From NCBI RefSeq assembly GCF_030053135.1, contig NZ_CP125652.1:3466501-3530500 (forward strand): a stretch of DNA of 64,000 nt, read 5' to 3'. This DNA comes from Rhizobium sp. BT04 (GTDB lineage: Bacteria; Pseudomonadota; Alphaproteobacteria; Rhizobiales; Rhizobiaceae). Of this stretch, positions 20,303 to 29,385 are shown in pieces (within the stretch, counting starts at the first letter, position 1; each line of letters opens with the position of its first letter). The notes below the pieces were generated by a model that searched no databases, was not told the DNA's origin, and worked only from the letters and a program-made list of their open reading frames with translations. The translations under genes and the position numbers were made by a program.

Positions 20303-20389
20303 CCCAACATCCCTCACATCCCAAGCGCGCAGCCCGCAGGGCGGAGTCTCGAAGGATACGCCGCAGCGCTGCTCCTTGCGCAGCCTCGC
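20303..20389. repeat. Degenerate copy of a dispersed GC-rich repeat
   Basis: The segment from CCCAACATCCCTCACATCCC through TCTCGAAGGATACGCCGCAG to GCAGCCTCGCTCA aligns by eye with 53515-53600 (CCAACCTCCCTCATCCCG, CCTCGAAGGACACGCCGCAA, GCACGCATCGAGC). It abuts the argB stop codon. It is one of two copies in this window. Confidence 0.6.
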
Positions 20390-21277
20390 TCAGGGAACGA
20401 TCAGCGTTCCGATGCCGTGCTCGGTGAAAATCTCGAGCAGCACGGAATGGGCGGTCTTGCCGTTCAGGATGACCACACCCTGGACGCCGGCCTTGATCGC
20501 ATCGATGCAGGTCTCGACCTTCGGGATCATGCCGCCGGAGATCGTGCCGTCGGCGATCAGCGCATGCGCTTCGGCGACGGAAAGCTCCTTGATCAGCTGG
20601 CCGTTTTTGTCGAGCACCCCGGGCACATCGGTCAGGAAGAGCAGCCGCGTGGCGTTGAGCGCCCCGGCAATGGCGCCGGCGAAGGTATCGGCATTGATGT
20701 TGTAGGTGGCGCCGTCGCGGCCGGGGGCGACGGGTGCGATCACCGGAATCATCTCGGAGCGGGCGAGCAGATCGAGCAGCGTGCGGTCGACTTCGACCAC
20801 TTCGCCGACGAAGCCGAGATCGAGCACGCGTTCGATGTTGGAATCCGGGTCCTTGACGGTCTTGCGCGCCTTTTCGGCGAAGACCATGTTGCCGTCTTTG
20901 CCGCAAAGTCCGATCGCCCATTCGCCGGTCTGGTTGATCAGCGCGACGATTTCCTTGTTGATCGAGCCGGCCAGCACCATCTCGACGATCTCGACCGTCT
21001 TTTGGTCGGTGACGCGAAGCCCGCCTTCGAATTTCGATTCGATGCCCATCTTGTTCAGCATGGCGCCGATCTGCGGGCCGCCGCCGTGAACGACGATCGG
21101 GTTGACGCCCGATTGCTTCAACAGCGCGATATCGCTGGCAAAGGCCTTGCCGAGCTCGGGATTGCCCATGGCGTGGCCGCCATATTTCACGACAATCGTC
21201 TTGTTCTCGTAACGCTGCATGAAGGGCAGCGCCTTGGCCAGAAGCCGTGCCTGCAGTTCGCTTTCGGACTCGTTCAT
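20390..21277 (-). CDS. argB: Acetylglutamate kinase
   Basis: The protein has 295 residues and carries out the second step of arginine synthesis, phosphorylating N-acetyl-L-glutamate. [13 protein letters not shown] is the phosphate-binding Lys/Gly loop, [12 protein letters not shown] the substrate loop, and [14 protein letters not shown] the C-terminal nucleotide-binding Lys. The start is MNESESELQ at 21277 with GGGG just upstream; the frame stays open to 21436 but that part is not conserved-looking and overlaps the divergent sigma gene. Confidence 0.96.
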   Translation of the reverse strand: MNESESELQARLLAKALPFMQRYENKTIVVKYGGHAMGNPELGKAFASDIALLKQSGVNPIVVHGGGPQIGAMLNKMGIESKFEGGLRVTDQKTVEIVEMVLAGSINKEIVALINQTGEWAIGLCGKDGNMVFAEKARKTVKDPDSNIERVLDLGFVGEVVEVDRTLLDLLARSEMIPVIAPVAPGRDGATYNINADTFAGAIAGALNATRLLFLTDVPGVLDKNGQLIKELSVAEAHALIADGTISGGMIPKVETCIDAIKAGVQGVVILNGKTAHSVLLEIFTEHGIGTLIVP

Positions 21278-21419
21278 GGGGACCCCGCAGAATTGTTCGC
21301 GGCCTTTTATCGCAAGTTTCCGACAGAGGGAATAATCCAGAGGGCAATAGTTTTTCGTATCTGGCGCGGAGCAGGACGCTGTCGCCGTCCGGCAGCGCAA
21401 GCATGATATGAGGAACGGC

Positions 21420-21959
21420 ATGCAAGGCGATGACATTGCAGACCTGATCGGCCGCGTCGCGCTCGGCGACCGCAGGGCCTTCGTGGCCCTCTACAACCAG
21501 ACCGGACCGAAACTTTTTGCGATCTGCCTGCGTATCTTGAAGGATCGCACGGAAGCCGAAGAAGCCTTGCAGGAAGTCTATATCAGCATCTGGCAACGGG
21601 CCCGAAGCTTCCAGGCAGCCACGGGTTCGTCCTCGGCGTGGCTCTCGGCGATTGCCCGCAACCGGTCGATCGATACACTGCGGGCGCGCAAACCTGTCGC
21701 CGACGAACTCGACAGCGCCTACGATCTTGCCGATGCCTTGCCCGACCCGGAAATGCAGACGATGACGAAGGATGAAGGAAGGCGGATTGACACCTGCATG
21801 GAAGAGTTGGAAGCTGATCGTGCGGTCGCGGTGAAACGGGCTTATGTCGAAGGACTGAGCTATCAGGAACTGGCCGATCAGTTTGGTGTCCCGCTGAACA
21901 CGATGCGGACCTGGCTCAGGCGCAGCCTCTTGAAACTGAGAGAGTGCATGGAACGATGA
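21420..21959 (+). CDS. ECF RNA polymerase sigma factor (SigK-like)
   Basis: The protein has 179 residues: region 2 (about 10-75, with [16 protein letters not shown]) and region 4 (about 125-175, with [25 protein letters not shown]). It opens a three-gene set: sigma, an RskA-type anti-sigma overlapping by ATGA, and a secreted fasciclin protein. ATG 21420 is chosen because AGGA sits about 6 bases before it; ATG 21408 is possible. It is held inactive by the anti-sigma until an envelope signal releases it. Confidence 0.9.
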   Translation: MQGDDIADLIGRVALGDRRAFVALYNQTGPKLFAICLRILKDRTEAEEALQEVYISIWQRARSFQAATGSSSAWLSAIARNRSIDTLRARKPVADELDSAYDLADALPDPEMQTMTKDEGRRIDTCMEELEADRAVAVKRAYVEGLSYQELADQFGVPLNTMRTWLRRSLLKLRECMER

Positions 21960-22675
21960 CATCGCCCGACAAAAGCAAGGGAGACCGCTCCCGCGACGAG
22001 GTTCTCGCCGGCGAATATGTGCTTGGCGTCCTGTCGCTGCAGGACCGGCGGGTGGTGGAAGAGCGCATGCGCCACGATCGGCCCTTCGCCGCCATCGTCA
22101 GCCGCTGGGAAACCAATCTTTCCGCCTTCAATGACGAGTATGAAGCCGCTGCTCCAAGCCGGGAAACCTTCAAACAGATCGAGGCGCGGCTTTTCGGCGA
22201 TGCTGGAAAACCCGCATCCTTTTCACAAGGGCTCTGGAATTCGGCCGGTTTCTGGCGCTCGCTGAGCTTTGCCTGCATCGTCGTTGCCGTCAGCGCCGTC
22301 ATCTTCGCCTCCGGCGTGGTGCCGCAGCCACAGGGGCCGACACCGCTCGTCGCCTCGCTCTCCGGCCAGAACAACGCCATCAATCTTCTCGCCTCCTACG
22401 AACTGCAGAGCGGCCGGCTGAAGATCGTGCCGGTCGCCGCCGGCAAGCCGGAGGAGAAGTCGCTGGAACTCTGGCTGGTGCCGGGCAGCGGCCTGCCGAA
22501 ATCGCTGGGCGTCTTCCAGCCGGGCGAGAGCGGTGAACTGGTCATACCCGCCGATCTGCGCAGCCAACTCGCCGACGGCGCGACCCTTGCCGTCAGCCTC
22601 GAACCTTTCGGCGGCTCACCAACCGGCCAGGCGACCGGTCCGGTGATCGCAAGCGGCCCCCTGCATCGGCCATGA
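21956..22675 (+). CDS. RskA-like membrane anti-sigma factor
   Basis: The protein has 239 residues: a cytoplasmic zinc-less anti-sigma domain (about 10-80, EVLAGEYVLGVLSLQDRRVVEERM), one membrane helix (about 102-121) and a periplasmic domain (SLELWLVPGSGLPKSLGVFQPG) of the RskA type. It binds the ECF sigma, whose stop it overlaps by 4 bases, and would release it after regulated proteolysis. Confidence 0.9.
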   Translation: MTSPDKSKGDRSRDEVLAGEYVLGVLSLQDRRVVEERMRHDRPFAAIVSRWETNLSAFNDEYEAAAPSRETFKQIEARLFGDAGKPASFSQGLWNSAGFWRSLSFACIVVAVSAVIFASGVVPQPQGPTPLVASLSGQNNAINLLASYELQSGRLKIVPVAAGKPEEKSLELWLVPGSGLPKSLGVFQPGESGELVIPADLRSQLADGATLAVSLEPFGGSPTGQATGPVIASGPLHRP

Positions 22676-22817
22676 TCGGGCGCCGGCCGCCAATCGCCCC
22701 GCCCGTAAAATCATTTTCTCCTCTCTGAAACTCTTCGGCGCAAACCTCCGTAGTTCGAAATGTCCGGACGACGCTCAGGCATAAGGCCCGCGGATGCTGT
22801 CCGGTGAGGAGAAAATC

Positions 22818-23372
22818 ATGATCAAGTCCGTATTGCGCGGCTTCGCGCTCGCCACCGCCCTGTCCGCCGTCGCCTTTGCTGCCGCCAAGAACCCGATCGT
22901 CGGCGGTGCGGCGATGTTCGACAGCAAGAACATCATCGAAAACGCCGTGAATTCCAAGGATCACACGACCCTGGTCGCAGCCGTCAAGGCCGCCGGCCTG
23001 GTCGGCACGCTCGAGGGTAAAGGCCCCTTCACCGTCTTCGCGCCGACCAACGAGGCTTTCGCCGCCCTGCCGAAGGGCACCGTCGACACGCTGCTGAAGC
23101 CGGAAAACAAGGCGACGCTGACCAAGGTGCTGACCTGCCATGTCGTGGCCGCCGATGCGATGGCCAAGACCGTTGCCAAGATGATCAGGGATGACGGCGG
23201 CGAGCACGACATCAAGACCGTAGGCGGCTGCGTGCTGAAAGCCAAGGAGAGCAAGGGTAAGATCACGCTGACCGATGAAAACGGCGGTGTCTCACATGTG
23301 ACGATCGCCGACGTCAAACAGTCGAACGGCGTCATCCACGTCGTCGACAAGGTGCTGCTGCCGAAGATGTAA
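22818..23372 (+). CDS. Secreted fasciclin (FAS1) domain protein
   Basis: The protein has 184 residues with a signal peptide (about 1-24) and a single FAS1 domain: GPFTVFAPTNEAFAALPKGT (H1 motif), VLTCHVVA, and the closing GVIHVVDKVLLP (H2 motif). FAS1 domains mediate adhesion or ligand binding at the cell surface. GAGGAG lies 8 bases before ATG 22818. Its place behind the sigma/anti-sigma pair suggests it is the main target of that sigma. Confidence 0.92.
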   Translation: MIKSVLRGFALATALSAVAFAAAKNPIVGGAAMFDSKNIIENAVNSKDHTTLVAAVKAAGLVGTLEGKGPFTVFAPTNEAFAALPKGTVDTLLKPENKATLTKVLTCHVVAADAMAKTVAKMIRDDGGEHDIKTVGGCVLKAKESKGKITLTDENGGVSHVTIADVKQSNGVIHVVDKVLLPKM

Positions 23373-23389
23373 GCCGGCGCGTGACACAT

Positions 23390-23411
23390 GGGGCGCTCTT
23401 CGGGGCGCCCC
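23390..23411 (+). terminator. Hairpin after the fasciclin gene
   Basis: GGGGCGC (23390-23396) pairs with GCGCCCC (23405-23411) 18 bases after the stop. No T-run follows, so efficiency is uncertain. Confidence 0.45.
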
Positions 23412-23487
23412 TGATGCCAGCGAGAATGATGCGTGCTGTCTGAAATCTAATGCGTCCAGGAGAGGGGTGCGATAACCGCTGAGGAGG

Positions 23488-24567
23488 CTATTGGGCCGCT
23501 TCGGTTCTCGGGAAGACGAGTGAGACACTCATGCCGGTGTGCGGCGACGAGGTCACCTCCACTTCGGCGCGGGCATTTTGTTTCAGGGACTGTACGATCA
23601 TCGCGCTCAGCTTGCCGGGATGCGGCCAGGTCACATCTGGAGGAAGACCGATCCCGTTATCGGCGACGGTGATCCTGCACCCGGTATCGCTGACGACACA
23701 GCGAAGCGTGATCTCCCCGCCATCACGCCCGACGAAGGCATGTTTGAGCGTATTGGTGAGGAGTTCGTTGATGACAAGTCCGGCCGGCATGGCCACATTG
23801 ACCGAAACCGGCCAGGTATCGACCTTCATGTCCAGCCGGATACCTTCCACTGCGTGGGCCGCCATCACCGAGGCGGCGATTTGGCTCACATAGGTGCCAA
23901 GATCGATTGTCCCGCCCTTTTCTTCGTCTGATAGCGAGCGATAGAGAAGAGCCAAGGCTTCAATCCGCCCGGCAAGGCGTGCAAACCTTTCGCTTTCCTC
24001 ACTCTGCTGAGCATTGCGCGCCTCCATCCGGATGAGCGCCGTGATCATCTGAAGATTGTTCTTCACGCGGTGCTGAAGTTCGCGCAGGAGGACATCTTTC
24101 TCCGTCAGCAACTCGTTGAAGCTCTGATCAGCCGCTGCCTCATTGCGAGCCGCAAAGGCCACCAATCGGAAAAGCGGAGTGTCGTCGTCGTCGATGATGG
24201 TATTCGACCAGACATCGATTATCGCCGTGCTCTCAGCTTCGGCTGCCAGCGAGAAGGCACCAACATATTCCTCCGCAGAGGTCACAGCCGCGGTGAGCGT
24301 TGCTTCTCCTGAAACGGCGGTCGAATTCAATTCGATTTCCGACCAGCGTTTTCCCTGGACCTGCGTTGCCGCCAGCGTCGTCAGCCGCTCGAATTCGAGG
24401 TTGACGTAAATCAGCGCCTCGTTGCCGCCGAGTTCGGAGACGGCCACTGCGAATGGAACATGATCGAGAAAATGTCGAAACCGGTCGTCATCGAGGGCTT
24501 CGGCAAGATGAGGCAAATTGCCGACGCCTTCGGGCGAAAGGGGCTGGTCTTTGCTATCAGTCATCAA
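23488..24567 (-). CDS. PAS-HisKA_2 sensor histidine kinase (soluble)
   Basis: The protein has 359 residues: an N-terminal PAS/LOV-like domain (about 25-140) without the usual NCRFLQ photoactive Cys, then a HisKA_2 dimerisation box LLRELQHRVKNNLQMI with phospho-acceptor His166, and a HATPase domain (INELLTNTLKHAF and DNGIGLP). There are no membrane helices. This class often feeds PhyR-type general stress signalling; no response regulator is adjacent, so it is an orphan. It converges on the fasciclin gene. Confidence 0.9.
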   Translation of the reverse strand: MMTDSKDQPLSPEGVGNLPHLAEALDDDRFRHFLDHVPFAVAVSELGGNEALIYVNLEFERLTTLAATQVQGKRWSEIELNSTAVSGEATLTAAVTSAEEYVGAFSLAAEAESTAIIDVWSNTIIDDDDTPLFRLVAFAARNEAAADQSFNELLTEKDVLLRELQHRVKNNLQMITALIRMEARNAQQSEESERFARLAGRIEALALLYRSLSDEEKGGTIDLGTYVSQIAASVMAAHAVEGIRLDMKVDTWPVSVNVAMPAGLVINELLTNTLKHAFVGRDGGEITLRCVVSDTGCRITVADNGIGLPPDVTWPHPGKLSAMIVQSLKQNARAEVEVTSSPHTGMSVSLVFPRTEAAQ

Positions 24568-24707
24568 ACATTACTCGCGGACACGGCTGCTCTTGCACAG
24601 CATGAGAGTGAAGGGTTGCTTTAAAAACTGCGGGGAGGCAAGCGCAATCAACGCCGGTCAGCCCATGTAGGCAGTTTCCGGCGCGGCGATTATGCCGGGC
24701 CGTGATC

Positions 24708-24812
24708 TAAAGCGGTTCAGCTTTTAACGGAAGCGCAGAACCGCTCTATCCTTTTGTTTTTACGCAATTCCGGACGGAAAACCGCTTCGCATTTTTGCTG
24801 GAATTGCTCTAG
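24708..24812. repeat. Rhizobial mosaic repeat overlapping a stop codon
   Basis: The block starts taaagcggttcag, passes ttttgtttttacgcaatt and ccggacggaaaaccgctt, and ends gctggaattgctctag. This agcggtt / aaaccgct palindrome with an acgcaattccgga core is a well-known dispersed element of Rhizobium chromosomes. Its right edge supplies the TAG stop (24809-24811 on the minus strand) of the small gene next to it. Confidence 0.75.
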
Positions 24813-25084
24813 GCCCGATCATAGGTAAAGGACGTCAGCAGCATCGTGACGAAATTGCTGGCTTTATCCTTGACCAGGACTTCAGTCCATTCATCTGTCC
24901 CGCGCAGCCGCAAATCCGTGTAAATGCTGTCCACGGCCGCCTCTTCGATACGCTTGATATGCGTCTTGAATGATTCCTCGCCGCCGCCGTGATACATGTC
25001 TCGGATAACCATGCGTAAGATCTCCTGAATGGCGATCTGCCAAGCCGTATTGATCGCCTGAAGTTCCTTCGTATTCTCTGTCAT
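24809..25084 (-). CDS. Conserved hypothetical small protein (91 aa)
   Basis: The product starts MTENTKELQAINTAWQIAIQ with AAGGAAG just upstream and ends LLTSFTYDRA. It looks soluble and mainly helical; residues 30-65 are charged (ESFKTHIKRIEEAAVDSIYTD). I do not recognise a family. The stop codon lies inside a dispersed repeat, so the C-terminus may have been set by repeat insertion. The frame stays open upstream to 25468, but that part crosses the cspA gene and is not credible. Confidence 0.7.
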   Translation of the reverse strand: MTENTKELQAINTAWQIAIQEILRMVIRDMYHGGGEESFKTHIKRIEEAAVDSIYTDLRLRGTDEWTEVLVKDKASNFVTMLLTSFTYDRA

Positions 25085-25228
25085 CGATGCTTCCTTGGGT
25101 GCAAGTGGACCGTGAGCATCACCTGATTTCGCGATGTTCCGGAGATGGCGATGCGGTGAAGTCCATGTGCCGGAGACGATCTCCCGGTGACGGCGGATCG
25201 ACCACGCTCGGCTTGCCTTGTGGTCGGA

Positions 25229-25260
25229 AAACAAAAAGGCCAGGCAAATCGCCTGGCCTT
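25229..25260 (-). terminator. Rho-independent terminator of the cold-shock gene
   Basis: Read on the minus strand, AAGGCCAGGC, a 5-base loop and GCCTGGCCTT form a perfect 10-bp stem followed by TTTGTTTT. It sits about 60 bases after the cspA stop. Confidence 0.9.
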
Positions 25261-25322
25261 GAATTGATAACGTGCTTCCGGCAGTGCCAGTACATCCGTG
25301 GTCAAAGGAAAGCAGATATCGA

Positions 25323-25532
25323 TTAAGCGTTCTGGAGATTGCAAGCGGACATTTTGCCAGACTTGCTGTCACGCTCAAGGTCGAAGCCGATCTTCTGGCC
25401 TTCGACGAGATCGCGCATTCCGGCGCGCTCGACGGCGGAGATGTGAACGAAGGCGTCAGCGTCGCCATTGTCAGGCTGAATGAAGCCGAAGCCTTTGGTG
25501 GAATTGAACCATTTAACTGTGCCAGTGGTCAT
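25323..25532 (-). CDS. CspA-family cold-shock protein
   Basis: The protein has 69 residues and one cold-shock OB fold. RNP1-like KGFGFIQPD and RNP2-like DAFVHIS give the nucleic-acid-binding face. It starts [12 protein letters not shown] after Met-Thr; an AAGGG lies upstream of 25532, and the longer frame (to 25574) reads through the leader. It is an RNA chaperone in the cytoplasm. A strong terminator follows. Confidence 0.95.
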   Translation of the reverse strand: MTTGTVKWFNSTKGFGFIQPDNGDADAFVHISAVERAGMRDLVEGQKIGFDLERDSKSGKMSACNLQNA

Positions 25533-25791
25533 GATGAACCCTTTCATAGCAATATTGAAGAACCGCAGCGCCAAGGCGATGCGGATGATGATAGCGATTT
25601 TTGAAAGGAAGTTCGTTCAGAGCACGGTGCCAATCGCGCGATAACCAAGCCAGCAAGCAAAATTCGATGATCGCTATCTAACTCAACAAAGCGGTGTCGT
25701 CAACTTTTAGTTTTCAATTGGCAGCATATTCAACGTTAGGATGTCGTGGAGAGCTTTACACCAAACAGGGCACCGCGTCGGGGCGCGCGCG

Positions 25792-26445
25792 CTATTTCCA
25801 GCGGGCGATGCCGACGGTTTCGGCGATCGCTTGGCGCAGTTCATCCAGCCCATCGCCCTTTTCGGACGAGGTGGACAGCACGCCGGGATAGGCGGCCGGC
25901 CGTTTGCGGATCTTTTCCGCGGTTTCGGCCAGCAGCTTCGGCACACCAGCCGCCTTGATCTTGTCGGTCTTGGTCAGCACGATCTGGTAGGAGACGGCCG
26001 CCTTGTCGAGCAGATCAAGCACGTCATCGTCGTTCTTCTTGATGCCGTGGCGGCTGTCGATCAGCACATAGACGCGCTTCAGCGTCGCGCGGCCGCGCAG
26101 ATAGTCGAAAACCAGCTTGGTCCACTTGTCGACCTGCTCCTTCGGCGCCTGCGCATAACCGTAACCCGGCATGTCGACGATCGCCGTTGGCGGCAGGTCA
26201 CCGCCTTCGCCGGAATAGCCGTCCGGAACGAAATAATTGAGTTCCTGCGTGCGCCCCGGCGTGTTCGAGGTGCGCGCCAAGCCTTTCTGGCCGACCAGCG
26301 CGTTGATCAGCGATGACTTGCCGACATTCGAACGCCCGGCGAAGGCCACCTCAAGCGGCCCTTCCGGCGGCAGGAAGTTGAGCGATGGGACGCCGCGGAT
26401 GAAAATCCATGGGTGGCCGAAGAGCGGCTTTTCGGTGTCTGGCAT
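25792..26445 (-). CDS. engB: Ribosome biogenesis GTPase EngB (YihA/YsxC)
   Basis: The protein has 217 residues. G1 is [18 protein letters not shown]3 is [13 protein letters not shown] and G4 is VLTKTDKI. It is an essential GTPase for 50S subunit assembly. It follows yidC on the same strand after a 153-base gap that holds a terminator, so it may have its own promoter as well as read-through. Confidence 0.96.
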   Translation of the reverse strand: MPDTEKPLFGHPWIFIRGVPSLNFLPPEGPLEVAFAGRSNVGKSSLINALVGQKGLARTSNTPGRTQELNYFVPDGYSGEGGDLPPTAIVDMPGYGYAQAPKEQVDKWTKLVFDYLRGRATLKRVYVLIDSRHGIKKNDDDVLDLLDKAAVSYQIVLTKTDKIKAAGVPKLLAETAEKIRKRPAAYPGVLSTSSEKGDGLDELRQAIAETVGIARWK

Positions 26446-26567
26446 GCGGGCTCTGCAATCTCTGGGTTCGGTCTTTTACCGGGCTTCGTGGTTTTGCGGA
26501 CGGATGTCAAGCTTTGCGGCGGTTCGCAGGCGATGCTTCGCCGCCGTCGTCGGCCCACCGGAAACGG

Positions 26568-26591
26568 AAAGCCCCGCCGGAGCGGGGCTTT
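26568..26591 (-). terminator. Rho-independent terminator after yidC
   Basis: AAAGCCCCGC, a 4-base loop and GCGGGGCTTT make a perfect 10-bp stem 8 bases past the yidC stop. On the minus strand it is followed by a short T-rich stretch (TTTCCGTTT). Confidence 0.8.
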
Positions 26592-26598
26592 GCAAGCG

Positions 26599-28395
26599 CT
26601 ATTTCGATGGCGCCGGTTTTCGCCGGAACAGACCCTTCAGATTGTCGAACAGTTCGACCTTGACGCCGTGGCGCCTCATGATCACCGACTGCTGCGCCAC
26701 CGAGAGCGTGTTGTTCCAAGCCCAGTAGATGACCAGGCCGGCCGGGAAGCTTGCCAGCATGAACATGAACACCAGCGGCATCCAGTTGAAGATCATCGCC
26801 TGGGTGGGATCGGGCGGCGTCGGGTTCATGCGCATCTGCAGGAACATGGTAACGCCCATGATCAGCGGCCAGACGCCAAGATGCAGCAGCGTCGGCGCCT
26901 CGAAGGGCAGCAGGCCGAAGAGATTGACGATCGTCGTCGGATCGGGCGCCGAAAGATCCTTGATCCAGCCGAAGAACGGCGCGTGCCGCATCTCGATGGT
27001 GATGTAGATCACCTTGTAGAGCGAGAAGAAGATCGGGATCTGCAGCGCCACCGGCCAGCAGCCGGCGATCGGATTTATCTTCTCGTCCTTATAGAGCTGC
27101 ATCGTTGCCTGCTGCAGCCCCATGCGATCGTCGGCGAATTTCGCCTTCAGCTCTTCCATCTTCGGTTGCATGCGCTTCATGTTCGCCATCGAAGCATACT
27201 GCTTGCTGGCGAGTGGGAAGAACAGCGCCTTGACGACGATGGTAGTGCACAGGATCGCCACACCGAAATTGCCGAAGAAGCGATAGAAGAAGTCCATCAG
27301 CTTGAACATCGGCTTGGTGATGAAATAGAACCAGCCCCAGTCGATCAGGCGGTCGAACTTCGGGATCGAGTAGCTGGCCTCATAGCCGTCGATGACAGGC
27401 ACTTCCTTGGCGCCGGCGAAAACGAGGTTCTTGAGTTCGATCGATTGGCCCGGCGCAACGGTGAAGGCATCTTCCTTATAGTCGGCCTGATAGCGGGGCT
27501 GACCGTCGGGAAAATGCGAGAAGCTTGCCTCATAGGGGCTAGTCTGCGGCGGAACGATCGTCGCGGCCCAGTATTTGTCGGTAATGCCGAGCCAGCCGCC
27601 GGTGGATTTAGCCGGTTTCACGGCTTCCTTCTCGGCGGCGGTATATTTGGTTTCCACCAGGCCGTCATCGCCGATCACCCCGATGAAGCCTTCATGCAGG
27701 ACGTAGACCGACGGCGTCGTCGGCTTGTTGTAGCGCGTGACACGGCCGTAGGAATTGAGCGAGGCGGGCGCCTGGCCTGTATTCTCGATCTTGTCGGCGA
27801 CGGTGAACATGTAGCGTTCGTCGACGGAGATGGTGCGGGTAAACGTCAGGCCCTTGTCATTGGTGTAGGTAAGCGTCACCGGCGTTTTCTCGGTGAGCTT
27901 GGCGCCCTCGGGCGCCGTCCAGAGCGTCGAGGGACCGGGAACGCTGCCTGTGGCGTCGCTGCCGATATAGCCGAGTTCGGTGAAGTAACCGTCCTTGGTT
28001 TCGGCCGGGCTGAACAGCGTGATGATCGGGCTCGAGTCGTCGACGGTCTCGTGATAGCCCTTAAGCTTCAGGTCGTCGAGGCGGGCGCCGGCAAGGTTGA
28101 TCGAGCCGGAAAGTGCCGGGGTATCGATGACGACACGCGGGGACTTCTGCAGCGCCTGCTCGAGTGTCGCCGTCGCGGCCGCCTGGCTGGAAGGGGCCGC
28201 GCCGCTCGTCTGGGCCGGCGTCGCACCGCTTGCGGCGGGCTGCTGCGCCTGCTCGGTCTGCTGCTGCGCCTTCTGAGCTTCCTGCGCCTTGCGCTGGCTT
28301 TCGATGCGCGGATTCATATAGAGAAACTGCCAGCCGAGGACGATCAGCACCGAGAGAGCGATCGCAATGAAGTAATTGCGGTTGTTTTCCATCAT
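26599..28395 (-). CDS. yidC: Membrane protein insertase YidC
   Basis: The protein has 598 residues: an N-terminal helix (about 7-24, [20 protein letters not shown]), a Q/A-rich linker, the large periplasmic P1 domain (about 70-360), and five C-terminal helices with the hydrophilic groove region ([20 protein letters not shown] onward). It inserts and folds inner-membrane proteins with or without SecYEG. It overlaps the rnpA stop as ATGA, part of the conserved rpmH-rnpA-yidC order. Confidence 0.97.
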   Translation of the reverse strand: MMENNRNYFIAIALSVLIVLGWQFLYMNPRIESQRKAQEAQKAQQQTEQAQQPAASGATPAQTSGAAPSSQAAATATLEQALQKSPRVVIDTPALSGSINLAGARLDDLKLKGYHETVDDSSPIITLFSPAETKDGYFTELGYIGSDATGSVPGPSTLWTAPEGAKLTEKTPVTLTYTNDKGLTFTRTISVDERYMFTVADKIENTGQAPASLNSYGRVTRYNKPTTPSVYVLHEGFIGVIGDDGLVETKYTAAEKEAVKPAKSTGGWLGITDKYWAATIVPPQTSPYEASFSHFPDGQPRYQADYKEDAFTVAPGQSIELKNLVFAGAKEVPVIDGYEASYSIPKFDRLIDWGWFYFITKPMFKLMDFFYRFFGNFGVAILCTTIVVKALFFPLASKQYASMANMKRMQPKMEELKAKFADDRMGLQQATMQLYKDEKINPIAGCWPVALQIPIFFSLYKVIYITIEMRHAPFFGWIKDLSAPDPTTIVNLFGLLPFEAPTLLHLGVWPLIMGVTMFLQMRMNPTPPDPTQAMIFNWMPLVFMFMLASFPAGLVIYWAWNNTLSVAQQSVIMRRHGVKVELFDNLKGLFRRKPAPSK

Positions 28396-28793
28396 ACGTT
28401 CCTGGGGCGTCCGTCTCCGGAGCGCCGGTGTTTCGGCCTGGTTTCCACGCGAAATTTTAGTTCCGCGGCCAATTCTTTGAAGGACGCCTCAAGCACGTCC
28501 CTGCGCGCGACAACCACATAGTCGTGTCCGGGCTGCATTGCAAACCCCGCATGAAGCCGCACCGCCTCTTTCAGGCGGCGGCGCATGCGGTTCCGTTCGA
28601 CCGCGTTGCCATGTTTTTTGGTGACTGTAAAACCGACACGGGCTTGGCTGTCGGGTTCCTTCCGGTCGAGGACTTCGAGCAGGAAGAGGCCGCCGCGGCG
28701 TTTTTCGCCTTCGCGCACGGCAAGAAACTGCGGGCGGCTTTTCAGCCGCCCGACAGTGTGTTTCTGGTCTTTGGTCGTCAATTCGCCCGCCAT
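28392..28793 (-). CDS. rnpA: Ribonuclease P protein component
   Basis: The protein has 133 residues. The RNR motif [17 protein letters not shown] that contacts the RNase P RNA is intact, as is [13 protein letters not shown]. It helps mature the 5' ends of tRNAs. It lies 21 bases after rpmH and overlaps yidC by a few bases, so all three are one operon. Confidence 0.96.
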   Translation of the reverse strand: MAGELTTKDQKHTVGRLKSRPQFLAVREGEKRRGGLFLLEVLDRKEPDSQARVGFTVTKKHGNAVERNRMRRRLKEAVRLHAGFAMQPGHDYVVVARRDVLEASFKELAAELKFRVETRPKHRRSGDGRPRNV

Positions 28794-28814
28794 CTCTTAC
28801 CGGGCAACCCGGCC

Positions 28815-28949
28815 TTAAGCCGAAAGACGCTTGCGGCCCTGCGCGCGGCGGCCGGCGATGACCTTGCGGCCACCCTTGGTGGACATGCGCGCACGGAAGC
28901 CGTGGCGACGCTTGCGAACAAGCTTGGATGGTTGGTAGGTACGCTTCAT
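28815..28949 (-). CDS. rpmH: 50S ribosomal protein L34
   Basis: This very short gene codes for 44 residues, [18 protein letters not shown] through AGRKRLSA, which is a complete L34. It is basic throughout. It opens the rpmH-rnpA-yidC operon and follows a strong sigma-70-type promoter on the minus strand. In most bacteria this cluster lies near the replication origin, though rhizobial chromosomes vary. Confidence 0.97.
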   Translation of the reverse strand: MKRTYQPSKLVRKRRHGFRARMSTKGGRKVIAGRRAQGRKRLSA

Positions 28950-29059
28950 TTATTTAAACACCGCGGAGTGCGGCCCTTCTTGAATTTGCATAATGCAAGG
29001 AGCGTTGTTTTTCGAACGGGCGGGGCCATGAAAGGCCTGGGTGACCGAACGTGCGGCGG

Positions 29060-29088
29060 CTTATACGGATGAAGCCTGCGAAAGTCAA
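29060..29088 (-). promoter_or_regulatory. Sigma-70 promoter of rpmH-rnpA-yidC
   Basis: On the minus strand TTGACT (29083-29088), a 17-base spacer and TATAAG (29060-29065) match the housekeeping consensus well. They place transcription start about 100 bases before rpmH. The rest of the 436-base gap (28950-29385) shows no gene. Confidence 0.75.
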
Positions 29089-29385
29089 TTATACCGGATA
29101 ATTTCACTTTGCGGTGCTGCCCGACTGCTATTTTTCGCACTCTGGTGTTAAGAATTTCCACGCGCGCCGAACGGTTGTATCTTTTGTGGCAAGTACAGGT
29201 AGTTTATTGCGGATGGCTCGGTTTTCCAGCCCCGCTCGCGCCCGTCCTTCAAGTCGACACGGCGAATTTTCGTCGGTCATAATCGTAAACATTGGAAATC
29301 TAACTTTAATCAATTTCGCCGATATCTAGCGTCACGGGCTGGGAATTTGCTTTCCAGGCAGTGTTGGCGCTAGGAGGGCATCGCA

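Noticed and set aside
26413..28521. 702-codon rightward frame opposite yidC
   Set aside because: YidC, EngB and RnpA on the other strand are certain; the antisense product is low-complexity His/Arg/Asp-rich.
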